A stretch of 47,656 nucleotides of DNA from Desulfovibrio sp. (GTDB lineage: Bacteria > Desulfobacterota > Desulfovibrionia > Desulfovibrionales > Desulfovibrionaceae), in assembly GCA_017450275.1 (NCBI GenBank), contig JAFSVD010000006.1, forward strand, positions 1 through 47,656. Direction: 5' to 3'. The notes beneath the pieces were generated by a model. The model saw nothing but the letters and a program-made list of their open reading frames with translations. It ran no database searches and had not been told where the DNA came from. The position numbers and the translations under genes are program-made. Positions 10,518-20,670 of the stretch are shown one piece after another; position 1 is the stretch's first letter; the number at the start of each line of letters is the position of its first letter.

Positions 10518-11798
10518 TTAATGTTTGAAGGAACGCTGCGCCGTAAAGACCATGGCAACCTGGGGTGTATGCTCATTGCAGGCGACGATGACTTCAGCGT
10601 CGCGCAGCGAGCCACCTGGTTGGGCAATGGCTGTGACGCCTTCCTTCATGGCCACATCGACCCCGTCTCTGAAGGGGAAGAAGCCATCGGAGACCAGGGC
10701 TGAGCCAATGAGACCGCCATGCGCCTGTTTGGTTTTTTCGTTGATGATCGCTAGACTGTCCAAAGCCTTGGCGTCGTTTTGGGCTTTTTGGGTGAGCTCA
10801 TAGAGTGAAAGATGGTGTTCCTTGAAGGCCAGGCAATCCGCGTACTTGGTATAGGCCTTGTGGATCGCCAATTCCACGCAGCCAACGCGATCTTGTTCGC
10901 CGGTGCCGATGGCTGTTGTCACACCATCCTTGGCAAAAATGACCGAGTTGGAGGTGACCCCAGCTTCAACCGCCCAGGCAAAGCGCAGATCGTCCAATTC
11001 TTCGGTGGTTGCCTTTCTGGTGCACACCTCAAGGCCATCCTTGGTCTTGGCGGTTGCAGGCAGAAAATCGCTGTTTTTGAGAATGCGGTTTGTGAAGGAT
11101 TTTTGCAGCACAAGGCCGCCATCAGCCAGACTCTTGATATCCAAAAAACAGGATTTGGTTAGATCTTCCAGATGCCCCAGTCCCGGCAGTTCCATGATGC
11201 GGAGATTTTTGCGGCTCTGCAACAGGGGAATTGTTCCTTCTTCAAAAGCAGGAGCTGCGACCACTTCAAAATAGTTGGCAGCGACCAGTTCTGCGGCTTC
11301 CTTGGTAAAGGGGCGATTGCACACAACCGCGCCCCCAAAGGCCGCAATGCGATCGCAATAGAGCGCTTTTTCAAGCGCAGTGGCTATGCCTTCATGGGTC
11401 CAGGCGCATCCTGAGGGATTGTTGTGCTTGACAATGACCGCGCAGGGACGCTCGGTGAGATACTGGAGGATGTTGGCGGCGTTATCGACATCCGTGAGAT
11501 TGGTTTTGCCTGGGTGCTTGCCAGCCTGGATCATTTGGCCTTCGGTTAAGGCTGAGACAATGGCGTCGCCGGCATTGCGCCAGGGGAGGCCTCCGACATG
11601 GAGCGAACCCGACTGCAGGGCATAGAGTGCTGCGGGTTGGTCGGGATTTTCGCCGTATCTGAGGCCTTTTTCTTCGCCATCCAGACGCCATGTCCTTCGG
11701 GTGTAGACGAGTTTTTCCTCGCCCAAAATAATGGTCAATGTCTCGGGAAATGCATCAGAAACAATGGTTTTGTACATGGCCTTCAGGTCTTGAGCCAT
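10518..11798 (-). CDS. purH: AICAR transformylase, stand-alone domain (PurH-type)
   Basis: This enzyme transfers a formyl group from 10-formyl-THF to AICAR in purine synthesis. The 426-aa protein covers only the transformylase half of PurH: LRYGENPDQPAALY, KHNNPSGCAW, AFGGAVVCNRPF, FAWAVEAGVTSNSV and FFPFRDGVDVAM. The N-terminal IMP cyclohydrolase (MGS-like) domain of about 190 residues is absent, so another protein must close the ring. ATG 11798 behind GGGGG is preferred over an upstream in-frame start at 11861, which adds unmatched residues. Confidence 0.9.
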   Translation of the reverse strand: MAQDLKAMYKTIVSDAFPETLTIILGEEKLVYTRRTWRLDGEEKGLRYGENPDQPAALYALQSGSLHVGGLPWRNAGDAIVSALTEGQMIQAGKHPGKTNLTDVDNAANILQYLTERPCAVIVKHNNPSGCAWTHEGIATALEKALYCDRIAAFGGAVVCNRPFTKEAAELVAANYFEVVAAPAFEEGTIPLLQSRKNLRIMELPGLGHLEDLTKSCFLDIKSLADGGLVLQKSFTNRILKNSDFLPATAKTKDGLEVCTRKATTEELDDLRFAWAVEAGVTSNSVIFAKDGVTTAIGTGEQDRVGCVELAIHKAYTKYADCLAFKEHHLSLYELTQKAQNDAKALDSLAIINEKTKQAHGGLIGSALVSDGFFPFRDGVDVAMKEGVTAIAQPGGSLRDAEVIVACNEHTPQVAMVFTAQRSFKH

Positions 11799-11932
11799 AC
11801 GTCCCCCTGGTTTACATGAGTCGTTCAAGGACTTGGTATACACGAACGTTGTCTCTACCACAGGTGCGCGGCAATTGCCAAATAGATGCTGGGCGTCAAA
11901 AGGGCTTGGGCATGGCGCCGTTGATCGATTTC

Positions 11933-11961
11933 TTGACAGGTAGTACCCTTATCTTTAGAAT
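11933..11961 (+). promoter_or_regulatory. Sigma-70-type promoter upstream of rpoZ
   Basis: TTGACA (11933-11938) and TAGAAT (11956-11961) are separated by 17 bases, a near-consensus promoter. It lies 61 bases before the rpoZ ATG and points toward rpoZ-dnaJ. Confidence 0.7.
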
Positions 11962-12021
11962 TATTTGTTTCCATGCAGAGAAAAACTCCAGAGGCATGAA
12001 GCTTGGGAGCGCGGAGGATCT

Positions 12022-12279
12022 ATGGCGAGAATAACGGTGGAAGATTGTCAGGAACGCGTTAATAATCGATTTCTGTTGGTGCAGATGGCCATCAAACGCG
12101 TTCATCAGTATCGCGATGGCTATGAACCCCAGATCAACACCAAGAACAAGGAATGCGTAACGGCTTTACGAGAAATCGCAGCGGGAAAGGTTCGACCGGA
12201 CGATCTGCGCCTCTATACCCCTTTTACTGAAGACGAAGAAGCCTCTCTTGCCCAACGGAAAGACTTTCCTGAGGATTAA
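12022..12279 (+). CDS. rpoZ: RNA polymerase omega subunit
   Basis: This small subunit wraps the beta-prime C-terminus and helps assemble RNA polymerase. The 85-aa protein starts [20 protein letters not shown], the diagnostic omega N-terminus, followed by helices containing [15 protein letters not shown] precedes the ATG; a longer frame from 11965 has no homology. A good promoter lies upstream. dnaJ follows after 59 bases. Confidence 0.95.
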   Translation: MARITVEDCQERVNNRFLLVQMAIKRVHQYRDGYEPQINTKNKECVTALREIAAGKVRPDDLRLYTPFTEDEEASLAQRKDFPED

Positions 12280-12338
12280 GAGATCTCCGCTAACCTTTAT
12301 ATTTTTTCTCCCCTGCGGGATTGAAAGAGCAACAGAGC

Positions 12339-13430
12339 ATGTCCAAGCGTGATTACTACGAAGTCTTAGGCGTGAGCAGAAACGCCACGGAAGATGAACT
12401 GAAAAAAGCCTATCGCAAGCTTGCCATGAAATACCATCCGGATCACAACCCGGGTGATGCCCAAGCCGAACAAAAGTTTAAAGAGGCCGCCGAGGCCTAC
12501 GATGTCTTGCGCGACGAAAATAAGCGTGCCCGCTACGACCGCTTTGGCTTTGCCGGTGTTCAGGAAGGCGCCGGTGGATTCAACAATGCCGATGACATTT
12601 TTAGCCATTTTGAAGATATTTTTGGCGATCTTTTTGGCTTTTCCGGAGCTGGCGGATCCCGTGGAACCCGTGGGGCGGATCTTCGCTACAATCTGACCAT
12701 CCGCTTTGACCAGGCTGCTGAAGGGGACACCATAACACTGTCGCTCCCACGGCATATAACCTGCCCTGAGTGTTCCGGCACAGGAGCTGCTCCTGGTACC
12801 CATCCTGAAACCTGTCGTCACTGCAACGGCACAGGTCAGGTGCGCCGAAGCCAGGGTTTTTTCCAGATCGCGACACCGTGTCCGATCTGTCATGGCGAAG
12901 GCCAGTTTATCCGCAAGCCCTGTCCCCGCTGCAAAGGGGATGGACTCGTTGTTGATACGCGCAAGCTTGAGGTGCATGTGCCGGCTGGCGTTGATACCGG
13001 AGTTCGGCTACGCGTCCGCGGGGAGGGAGAACCGGGTACCCACGGCGCTCCTCCAGGCGATCTCTACGTTGTCATTACGGTGGAGCCCGATGAGCGCTGG
13101 CGCCGAGAAGGACAGGATCTCTATTGTACGGCTTCGGTCTCCTTTGCGCAGGCAGCCTTGGGGCACAAGATGGAAGTGCCTGGGCTGAAAGGCCTAATCC
13201 CGATTGAAATTCCCAAAGGCGTTCAGAGCGGAACGATTTTGCGTTGCCCAGGGGAAGGTATGCCCTATCCCGGGAGAGCACGGCGTGGGGATCTTCTGGT
13301 TGAGGTCAAGGTTGTGACCCCAACGCACTTAACCCAGCGCCAGGAAGAATTGCTCAAGGAATTTGAAGCGAGCGGGGATGAGACCTTTATTGATAAACTC
13401 AAGGATGTCTTTACACGGAAAAAATCGTAG
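12339..13430 (+). CDS. dnaJ: Chaperone DnaJ
   Basis: DnaJ (Hsp40) delivers unfolded proteins to DnaK and stimulates its ATPase. The 363-aa protein has a J domain with HPD ([10 protein letters not shown]), then a Gly/Phe-rich stretch. A complete zinc region follows with [24 protein letters not shown] and CPRCKGDG, and then the C-terminal substrate-binding domain. The start chosen is [12 protein letters not shown], six codons into the longest frame. It lies between rpoZ and an unknown ORF. A 13-bp hairpin follows the stop. Confidence 0.97.
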   Translation: MSKRDYYEVLGVSRNATEDELKKAYRKLAMKYHPDHNPGDAQAEQKFKEAAEAYDVLRDENKRARYDRFGFAGVQEGAGGFNNADDIFSHFEDIFGDLFGFSGAGGSRGTRGADLRYNLTIRFDQAAEGDTITLSLPRHITCPECSGTGAAPGTHPETCRHCNGTGQVRRSQGFFQIATPCPICHGEGQFIRKPCPRCKGDGLVVDTRKLEVHVPAGVDTGVRLRVRGEGEPGTHGAPPGDLYVVITVEPDERWRREGQDLYCTASVSFAQAALGHKMEVPGLKGLIPIEIPKGVQSGTILRCPGEGMPYPGRARRGDLLVEVKVVTPTHLTQRQEELLKEFEASGDETFIDKLKDVFTRKKS

Positions 13431-13441
13431 ACGCATCGAGT

Positions 13442-13475
13442 GGCTCTTTTGGGAATCTATGATCCCAAAAGAGCC
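13442..13475 (+). terminator. 13-bp hairpin after dnaJ
   Basis: GGCTCTTTTGGGA and TCCCAAAAGAGCC pair perfectly around an 8-base loop, 12 bases after the dnaJ stop. The T-run expected of an intrinsic terminator is missing, so it may act as a weak terminator or an mRNA 3'-end stabiliser. It lies upstream of the ribosome site of the next ORF. Confidence 0.55.
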
Positions 13476-13508
13476 GTATGGGCTTTCATGATCGGCCTTG
13501 GAGGGTCT

Positions 13509-13862
13509 ATGGAGAAAATGCTCCTTCGGTTGGCACACCAGCTTGATTCGATGGATGAAGCCTCTTTGATGGCATTGTGGAGCAAATACGCAACCCTTGC
13601 GAGCCGTTTTGAGCCGACCCAGCGGTGGGAGGAAAGCGTCCTTGTCTTTGCGCTCATCCAAGCCAAGCATTGGAAAAATCAGCTCTTTAACTATAAATTA
13701 GCGCAGATGAGCAGACCCAATGAGAATTTGGGGAAAAGATCGGGTGATCTTTCCTTTGGTTTTACCTTGGAGCCACAGCTTGCCGAAGAAAACAAGGGAC
13801 GATGTCGAGTTCTTTCGTTTCGGGGGGGAAAAGACGAACCACCCTCTGATGAAGGAACATAG
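13509..13862 (+). CDS. Conserved unknown protein downstream of dnaJ
   Basis: I do not recognise this family. The 117-aa protein starts MEKMLLRLAHQLDSMDEASL with GGAGGG before the ATG. The longer frame from 13440 would start inside the dnaJ hairpin. The N-terminal 75 residues look helical and amphipathic. The C-terminal part is polar and likely disordered. Similar short ORFs may follow dnaJ in other Desulfovibrio genomes. Its TAG stop overlaps the first base of mobile element copy B, which suggests the 3' end was set by, or lies right against, the insertion. Confidence 0.6.
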   Translation: MEKMLLRLAHQLDSMDEASLMALWSKYATLASRFEPTQRWEESVLVFALIQAKHWKNQLFNYKLAQMSRPNENLGKRSGDLSFGFTLEPQLAEENKGRCRVLSFRGGKDEPPSDEGT

Positions 13863-14137
13863 TGTCACATTTCATTCATATTCTAGAAAAGAGAAACATA
13901 TGACGCGCACCTAGCCCCAGGGCGGATGCGGGTTTAGATAGGGTGGAAAAATATCAGTCCATTTTCCACCTGTGCATTCTACCCGTTTCTTCGCGGATTC
14001 CGACCCACTGCTCGCTGGCCACGAATGACGGATTCAGATTCTCCCCAGTTCCTCAGCCGGAAGATGTGGCGTATCGGCTGAGGAACTGGGTGCTATCTGC
14101 GGCCGTGGATGTTCTACAATGTGAATGAAATAGACCA
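13862..14137 (+). mobile_element. HEARO-like element, copy B, without ORF
   Basis: This is a 276-base copy with no protein gene. It starts GTGTCACATTTCATTCATATT and ends CTACAATGTGAATGAAATAG. The left end and the reverse complement of the right end share ATTTCATTCAYATTSTAG. The right half matches copy A, from CCTGTGCATT at 13969. Its hairpin CCCAGTTCCTCAGCCG / CGGCTGAGGAACTGGG is perfect over 16 bp. The GATGAAGTGTGG core is missing and replaced by a local hairpin GGTGGAAAA / TTTTCCACC (13942-13970). It ends 16 bases before the purA ATG. Confidence 0.8.
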
Positions 14138-14153
14138 ATAGGGAGATGCGAGC

Positions 14154-15431
14154 ATGCCAAATACGGTGATTATCGGTGCCCAATGGGGTGATGAAGGTAA
14201 AGGCAAACTTGTTGACATGTTGAGTGAGCAAAGCGACGTCATCGTGCGCTTTCAGGGAGGCAACAACGCTGGCCACACGATCTTGTGTGGGGATAAACAG
14301 ACGATTTTGCATTTGATCCCCTCTGGCATCCTGCATCCAAAAGCACGCTGCCTCATTGGCAATGGCGTTGTGCTCGATCCTTTTGTCTTCTTAGAAGAAG
14401 TCGCTTCGCTTGGTGAAAGCGGCATTCGCGTGGATCCTTCGCGCCTTGGCATCAGTTATAAGACCCATCTGATTTTGCCCTACCACAAGGTCATGGATGC
14501 TGCCAGGGAATCGGCCAGAACCAAGGACAAGATCGGGACAACGGGCAGAGGAATTGGTCCTTGTTATGAGGATAAAATGGCGAGAGTCGGGATCAGAGCC
14601 TGTGATCTCATGACGCCATCGCTTGTGCATGCCAAAATCACCCGTGCGTTGGCGGAAAAAAATGTCCTTTTCACCCATCTCTACGGCTGTAAGCCGCTGG
14701 ATCCCGCAAAGGTCAGCGAAGACCTGTTGGCCATTGCCCCCAAGATCATTCCCTACCTTGTCAATGTCGAAGTCGAGCTTAAGGAAGCAGAGAAGAAGGG
14801 CGCTCGTATCTTGTTTGAAGGCGCGCAGGGCACGCATTTGGATATTGACCACGGCACCTATCCCTTTGTGACGAGTTCAAACACCGTTGCCGCCAACGCT
14901 GCCATAGGCAGCGGGATCGGGGCGAACAAGTTGACCCAGATTCTGGGGATTGTGAAAGCCTATACAACGCGTGTTGGGGAAGGCGCCTTTCCCACAGAGC
15001 TCTTTGACGCCACAGGGGAATTGCTCCAACGGCAAGGCCATGAATTTGGCGCAACAACAGGCCGCAAGCGCCGCTGCGGTTGGCTTGACTGTGTGCTGTT
15101 GCGCGCGAGCGTGTGTTTGAACGGCATCACCGATATTGCCTTGACCAAGCTCGATGTTCTCTCTGGCCTTTCCACCATCAAGGTCTGTACCGCCTATAGC
15201 TATAAAGGGGAAATAATCCCCTATCCGCCTCAGCAGGAAAATGCTCTGGCAGAGGTGGAGCCGGTCTATGAGGAGCTTCCCGGCTTTGACGGCGATATCT
15301 CGGGCATCCACACCTTTGACGCCCTGCCACAGGCTGTCCAGGCCTATGTCAGACGTATCGAAGAACTCGTGGCAGCGCCGGTTCGCTATATTTCGGTAGG
15401 ACCTGAGAGGAATCAAACGATTGTCCGATAA
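14154..15431 (+). CDS. purA: Adenylosuccinate synthetase
   Basis: This enzyme converts IMP and aspartate to adenylosuccinate using GTP, the first step to AMP. The 425-aa protein has the GTP-binding start [19 protein letters not shown], the catalytic GGNNAGHT segment, the IMP loop [15 protein letters not shown], and [14 protein letters not shown] near the C-terminus. It starts at ATG behind AGGGAG, next to the right end of element copy B. Its 3' end overlaps holB by 11 bases. Confidence 0.97.
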   Translation: MPNTVIIGAQWGDEGKGKLVDMLSEQSDVIVRFQGGNNAGHTILCGDKQTILHLIPSGILHPKARCLIGNGVVLDPFVFLEEVASLGESGIRVDPSRLGISYKTHLILPYHKVMDAARESARTKDKIGTTGRGIGPCYEDKMARVGIRACDLMTPSLVHAKITRALAEKNVLFTHLYGCKPLDPAKVSEDLLAIAPKIIPYLVNVEVELKEAEKKGARILFEGAQGTHLDIDHGTYPFVTSSNTVAANAAIGSGIGANKLTQILGIVKAYTTRVGEGAFPTELFDATGELLQRQGHEFGATTGRKRRCGWLDCVLLRASVCLNGITDIALTKLDVLSGLSTIKVCTAYSYKGEIIPYPPQQENALAEVEPVYEELPGFDGDISGIHTFDALPQAVQAYVRRIEELVAAPVRYISVGPERNQTIVR

Positions 15432-16314
15432 CGCGCATCTCGCCACGCTTTTTCCAGCCATTTGCGATCAGAAACTCGAGGCGTTCCGACAAAACCTTCA
15501 CCGTTTACGAGCCAATCCTCCGCAGGTTCTCCTTTTTGAGGGCGGGCTCGAAGCAGAGAGGCGGGATATGGCCAAGTATTGGGCGGCAACGTGCTTGTGT
15601 GAAGCCCAAGATGCGCCCTGTCTTGCCTGCCCGATCTGTGAGCGCGTGGCTGACGAGAGCCATTTTGATATCATGGCCTATGACGGGGCTGTTGCGCAGA
15701 AAGAGGATGAGGCCAATCCTGGTTTCTACCGCGCCTTTTCCGCGGAAAACGCCCGCAATATACGGGTGCGACTGCGCGACAGCCCCAAGGGTCGATACCG
15801 GGTGGTTTTTTTTACGGGCATTGCCTTGAGCCGGCCGGAAGCGCCCAATGCCTTGCTCAAAATTTTAGAGGAGCCCTCACAAACCGCCCTCTTTGTTTTG
15901 CTTGTGCCTGCCAGGGGGCAGATTCTGCCAACCCTGGTTTCGCGTTCCCATTGCCTCACCTTGCCTTGGCCGGATCCCCTTGCGCAAAAGCTGCCTGAGG
16001 GGGAGGAGCTTGCCAAACGCTTTGCCCAGTTTTTTTCCAATCAAGGCGGCTTTTTAAGCCACATTACCGGCAAATCCGCTCTGACCCAAAGCCAGGCGCA
16101 GGCTTTTTTCACCGTGTGCCGGCAATCGATTATTCGGGCTTTGGCAGGCTGTTCCGAAACAGCGCTCGATCAGGTTTTTGCCAAATGCAGTCCACAGCTT
16201 TTGCAAAATAGTGTGGTGTGGATACAGGAAGCCACGTCCATGCTTTCTGTGCAGGTGAATCCTGCCAGGGTGGTTGAAGCCTTTGCCATGCGCCTCTATA
16301 CAAGCCTTTCCTGA
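15421..16314 (+). CDS. holB: DNA polymerase III delta-prime subunit
   Basis: This clamp-loader subunit has 297 aa. The AAA+ fold shows the zinc module cysteines ([16 protein letters not shown]). The sensor segment of the family reads [20 protein letters not shown], ending at the SRSHCL Arg-finger region (VSRSHCLTL). The P-loop is degenerate ([10 protein letters not shown]), as is usual for delta-prime. It starts with TTG inside the purA 3' end, which implies translational coupling. Its end overlaps the rlmD end by 19 bases, tail to tail. Confidence 0.88.
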   Translation: MSDNAHLATLFPAICDQKLEAFRQNLHRLRANPPQVLLFEGGLEAERRDMAKYWAATCLCEAQDAPCLACPICERVADESHFDIMAYDGAVAQKEDEANPGFYRAFSAENARNIRVRLRDSPKGRYRVVFFTGIALSRPEAPNALLKILEEPSQTALFVLLVPARGQILPTLVSRSHCLTLPWPDPLAQKLPEGEELAKRFAQFFSNQGGFLSHITGKSALTQSQAQAFFTVCRQSIIRALAGCSETALDQVFAKCSPQLLQNSVVWIQEATSMLSVQVNPARVVEAFAMRLYTSLS

Positions 16315-17669
16315 TTGGGCACAAGGAGCGCAATGGATTCAAGATGGGCTGTGTGGGGGAAAAGATCCACGGGCTGTATGGCTGTGACGGTATAGCTTGT
16401 GGTGAGCTGGGCAAGATCGCGGGCAAGGGTTTGGGGATTGCAGGAGATGAGAAGAAGCCCGGGAAAGGCGCGTTTGCGCAAAAGGGCAAGACTGGCAGGA
16501 TCAATGCCTGCTCGAGGCGGATCAACAATGGCTACGCAATCCTTGGGAAGCGCATCGAGGATACGGGGCAACACTGTTTCGCTTGTTCCGGCATGGGCTT
16601 CATAGTGGGTAAAACCAAAGGATTGGGCGTTTTTTGCCGCAAAAGCAACAGAGGCTTTGTGGGCTTCGACGCTCACGATGCGTTGCGTGGGATGGGCGAG
16701 AAGCAGGCCTGGTGCCCCGACGCCGGCATAGAGGTCGAGCAGGCTTGAGGCAGAAGCAAAAGGGACGAACAAAGCACGCGCTTGTTCCAGCAAGCGTTCG
16801 GCGGCACCCAGATTGACCTGGAAAAAAGACATCGGGTCGAGCGCAAAGCATTTTCCACCCAGGGGAAGGGTGAATTCGGTATGTGAGGGGATAAAGCTCT
16901 GGCGGCGATGTTCTCCAAACGCCCACAAATCATTGCTTGAGCGCTCTTCATGGATAAAGCCGCGGATGTCGGGGAATGTCGCAAAGAGCGTCTGGGCAAG
17001 ATGGGCGATCTGTCGAGTTTGGGCAGCCTTGGCTTTGCGGGTGATTAGGATGAGCCAATAGGAGCGCTCTCCCTGCAAGGATTGCCCGATCCGCACAATG
17101 AGATGGCGCCAAAAAGGCGCAGGAGTGGGGTCTTGGTTGACCCAGTCTGCCACAAAGGCGCGCAGAGTGGCCACAGGTTCTGGCATGAGCAGACAGTGGT
17201 CTGGTTCAATGACTGTGTGCTGTTTGGCAGCTCGAAAGCCAAGGCGCCAGCGTTTTTCTTCAAAACCAAAGGCGAATTCGATTTTATTGCGAAAGTGCCT
17301 TGTGGCAGGGCTTTTCGTCATGGGCGCAAGGATTGCGTCGATGTGATTGGCGTCAAGGTGCCCAAGGCGAAGGAGTGCCTGTCTGAGGATATTTTCTTTA
17401 TAGTGGCATTGGGCAGCGTAGGGCAGGCGTTGCAAGGGGCATCCGCCACACAGGGGGGAAGAACACAGGGGATCCTCTAAGCCCTCTTCTTCCAGAACCT
17501 CAAGCACATGGGCTTTTGCGTAGCGCTCTTTGTGCTGATCGATGGCAACCCGTACCACCTGGCCTGGGAGGGCGCCTGTGACAAAAAGGACTTTGTCGGC
17601 ATCGGGTTTGGCAACACCACATCCGTCCTGACTTATATCGACAATCCGCACCGTACATGTTGCATTCAT
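16296..17669 (-). CDS. rlmD: 23S rRNA (uracil-C5)-methyltransferase, RlmD/RumA-type
   Basis: This is an SAM-dependent RNA m5U methyltransferase of the TrmA/RlmD family. A TRAM-like beta domain occupies about residues 1-60. An iron-sulfur site follows with Cys69, Cys74 and Cys77 (CSSPLCGGC) and Cys159. The methyltransferase domain shows DLYAGVGAPGLLL, DPPRAGID, the nucleophile Cys in SCNPQTLARDL, and HLESIALL. It has 457 aa. The exact target uracil cannot be decided from sequence, so RlmC- or RlmD-type function is open. Confidence 0.88.
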   Translation of the reverse strand: MNATCTVRIVDISQDGCGVAKPDADKVLFVTGALPGQVVRVAIDQHKERYAKAHVLEVLEEEGLEDPLCSSPLCGGCPLQRLPYAAQCHYKENILRQALLRLGHLDANHIDAILAPMTKSPATRHFRNKIEFAFGFEEKRWRLGFRAAKQHTVIEPDHCLLMPEPVATLRAFVADWVNQDPTPAPFWRHLIVRIGQSLQGERSYWLILITRKAKAAQTRQIAHLAQTLFATFPDIRGFIHEERSSNDLWAFGEHRRQSFIPSHTEFTLPLGGKCFALDPMSFFQVNLGAAERLLEQARALFVPFASASSLLDLYAGVGAPGLLLAHPTQRIVSVEAHKASVAFAAKNAQSFGFTHYEAHAGTSETVLPRILDALPKDCVAIVDPPRAGIDPASLALLRKRAFPGLLLISCNPQTLARDLAQLTTSYTVTAIQPVDLFPHTAHLESIALLVPNQERLV

Positions 17670-17852
17670 GGTCTCTCTCTTTGGAGGGGAAAAGGTTCAA
17701 GTCGCCTTCTTGTCAAAAAAAACGTCCTATAGTATCCAAAGCGGGAACGCTGAAGACGTGTTCTTCGGTCGTTCTTCTTTGTTTTTTGTCACAATGCCGT
17801 CGTCATTCGCACGGCGTCCAACACTACGCCTGAAGCAAAGGGTAAACAAGGC
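17670..17852. other. Intergenic stretch before element copy C
   Basis: These 183 bases separate the rlmD start from mobile element copy C. I see no ORF with a plausible product. TTGTCA at about 17713 with a downstream A+T-rich CTATAGTATC could be part of a promoter, but the spacing is poor. The rlmD ribosome site is weak (AGAGAGA). Together with copy C and the following terminator, this makes a 551-base gap without an intact gene. Confidence 0.4.
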
Positions 17853-18118
17853 GTGTCATATTTCATTCATATTCTAGAAAGAGAAACGCATGACTCGTAG
17901 CCCTGGCTTGGATACGAGTTGAGATGAAGTGTGGCACACAAAGACGTGATACGACGGGGTAAGGCAATCCCCCTCTCGGTGATGCCAAGCTGGTAGCTCT
18001 ACCGTGTTTACCTGTTCGCTGGCCACGAATGACGGATTCAGATTCTCCCCAGTTCCTCAGCTGAAAGACAGACTCTATCGGCTGGATGAGGAACTGTACA
18101 ATGTGAATAAAATAGACA
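17853..18118 (+). mobile_element. HEARO-like element, copy C, without ORF
   Basis: This 266-base copy starts GTGTCATATTTCATTCATATT and ends TACAATGTGAATAAAATAGAC. It keeps the left core GATGAAGTGTGG (17933-17944) and AAGCTGGTAGCTCT (17987-18000) shared with copy A. It then passes directly to the right half, so the iscB part is deleted. The hairpin CAGTTCCTCAGCTG / CGGCTGGATGAGGAACTG is kept with a 4-base insertion and a U-G pair. ACAAGG occurs on both sides (left flank 17845-17850 and right edge), a possible 6-base target duplication. AAGGAGG follows the right end. Confidence 0.78.
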
Positions 18119-18129
18119 AGGAGGTACTT

Positions 18130-18161
18130 CGGAAGAAAAAAGTCTTCTTCCGTATTTTTTT
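18130..18161 (+). terminator. Intrinsic terminator-like hairpin upstream of mreB
   Basis: CGGAAGAA and TTCTTCCG pair around AAAAGTC and are followed by TATTTTTTT. It lies just right of element copy C and about 60 bases before mreB, in the mreB direction. A second small hairpin AGACAGT / ACTGTCT follows at 18173-18189. Transcripts coming from the element would be stopped here unless anti-terminated. Confidence 0.75.
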
Positions 18162-18205
18162 CCCATGAGTATAAGACAGTACAACTGTCTGATATATTTT
18201 TATGA

Positions 18206-19261
<1,056 letters not shown>

Positions 19262-19273
19262 CATTGCCCCTGT

Positions 19274-20191
19274 TTGCACCTCTTGTTTCGAGTCGTCCTT
19301 GTGTCTTTGCGCAGATTACTGATCCTTGCCGGCGTTTTGCTGATTGTCTTTCTGGGCATGTATTCCTGGAATCAGTCGACCCATACGCTCGATGACCTTT
19401 CAACCGATATCGGTCTTGAGATTGGGGGCAATATTCTTGAGCCTGTCAGATCCCTGCAAGATACGTTGGGATCGTTTTGGACGAACTATGTCGATCTTGT
19501 GGCTGTGCGCGAAGAAAATGAAGCCTTGAAGGCGCATGTGGCAACGCTTGAATCGCGTCTTTTGGCTACGAGCGAAGATTTGGCGGAGTTGAAACGGCTC
19601 CGCATGCTTTTACAGATCCCCGTGGACAAAGGGGTGAAAACCCTGGGGGCTCGGGTCTTGTCCGGGCAAATCGGACCCAATGCGGTCTTGGAGTCCATCA
19701 CCATCAATCGGGGATACGCCACCGGAGGGCGGCCAGGTACCCCCCTGGTCTCTGGTCGCGGCCTTATTGGCCGGGTGCTTCGCGCAAGCGCCCACAGCGC
19801 GAGTGTGCTTTTGATCACCGATCCCAGCAGCAATATCGCCGTCTATACCCAAAAAAGCCGTGCCATGGGCATTATGCGGGGAAACGGCCCTAATAAGCCC
19901 TTGCTCTTGGATTTTGTGCCCAGGGATGAGGGGGTTATGATGGGCGAACTCATTGTGACCTCAGGTCTTGACGGCTGGTATCCCAAGGGCTTGCCTGTTG
20001 CCAAGATTGTCTCGGTGGAACCGTCCAATTTTACGGAATTTTTAGCGATTACCGCAGAACCCCTTGTCGATTTGCAGCATATCGAAGAAGTGCTTTTGCT
20101 TGAGCAGACAGGCAGTCCGCCAGAGGTGGAAGAAAATCAGGCGCAACCATCGCAATTTGTTGGTCCCCCACGGCCGACTGGGCGCAAATAA
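19274..20191 (+). CDS. mreC: Rod shape-determining protein MreC
   Basis: This periplasmic scaffold links MreB to the cell-wall synthases. The 305-aa protein has one N-terminal membrane helix (about residues 10-30), then a coiled-coil region (VREENEALKAHVATLESRLL). A beta-domain follows with the family signatures SITINRGYATGGRPGTPLVS and GLIGRVLRAS. The C-terminal tail is polar. The start is uncertain: TTG 19274 has no good ribosome site and later TTG/GTG codons are possible. It follows mreB after 12 bases. Confidence 0.92.
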   Translation: MHLLFRVVLVSLRRLLILAGVLLIVFLGMYSWNQSTHTLDDLSTDIGLEIGGNILEPVRSLQDTLGSFWTNYVDLVAVREENEALKAHVATLESRLLATSEDLAELKRLRMLLQIPVDKGVKTLGARVLSGQIGPNAVLESITINRGYATGGRPGTPLVSGRGLIGRVLRASAHSASVLLITDPSSNIAVYTQKSRAMGIMRGNGPNKPLLLDFVPRDEGVMMGELIVTSGLDGWYPKGLPVAKIVSVEPSNFTEFLAITAEPLVDLQHIEEVLLLEQTGSPPEVEENQAQPSQFVGPPRPTGRK

Positions 20192-20202
20192 AAGGCAGTC
20201 GT

Positions 20203-20670
20203 ATGAGCAGCCTTGTGAACGTAGGCTTTTGGCTTCTTTTTACTGTGGTAGGCGTGATTGTTGAGATGCTCATACCTCGCATTGATGCCTTTGTCGCCGG
20301 GATTCTCGTGCTTTTGCAGGAGCGCAGATACGCCAGTCTTCTTTGGGTTCTGCCGCTCTTTGTCGCCATTCAGGAAGGCCTTGGCACCAGGATGTTTGGG
20401 GGGAGCATTGTCTGGTACGCTGTGGTGATTTTGCTTTTTTTTGTGGGGGAACGTTTCTTTACAACAGACACCGTTCCGTTTGTTCTTGCGATTTCGGCAG
20501 CCTATGGATGTGCTTTCTACGGCCTGCATATCCTGATGGCTCCCTTGCAGGAACTCGCCATTGATACGGGCAAGCTTATGGATGTGGCCATCCTTCAAGC
20601 TGTCGTTATCCCCGTTGTATGGAGAATTTGTCGTTATGCCCGACGAACAGAAACCCCCAAAGACGAATGA
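20203..20670 (+). CDS. mreD: MreD-like integral membrane protein
   Basis: This 155-aa hydrophobic protein has about four to five membrane helices and sits between mreC and PBP2, the usual place of mreD. MreD is a small polytopic partner of the elongation complex. Sequence conservation in the family is low, so the call relies on position, size and topology. It starts ATGAGCAG 11 bases after mreC. Its end overlaps the PBP2 start by 35 bases. Confidence 0.65.
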   Translation: MSSLVNVGFWLLFTVVGVIVEMLIPRIDAFVAGILVLLQERRYASLLWVLPLFVAIQEGLGTRMFGGSIVWYAVVILLFFVGERFFTTDTVPFVLAISAAYGCAFYGLHILMAPLQELAIDTGKLMDVAILQAVVIPVVWRICRYARRTETPKDE

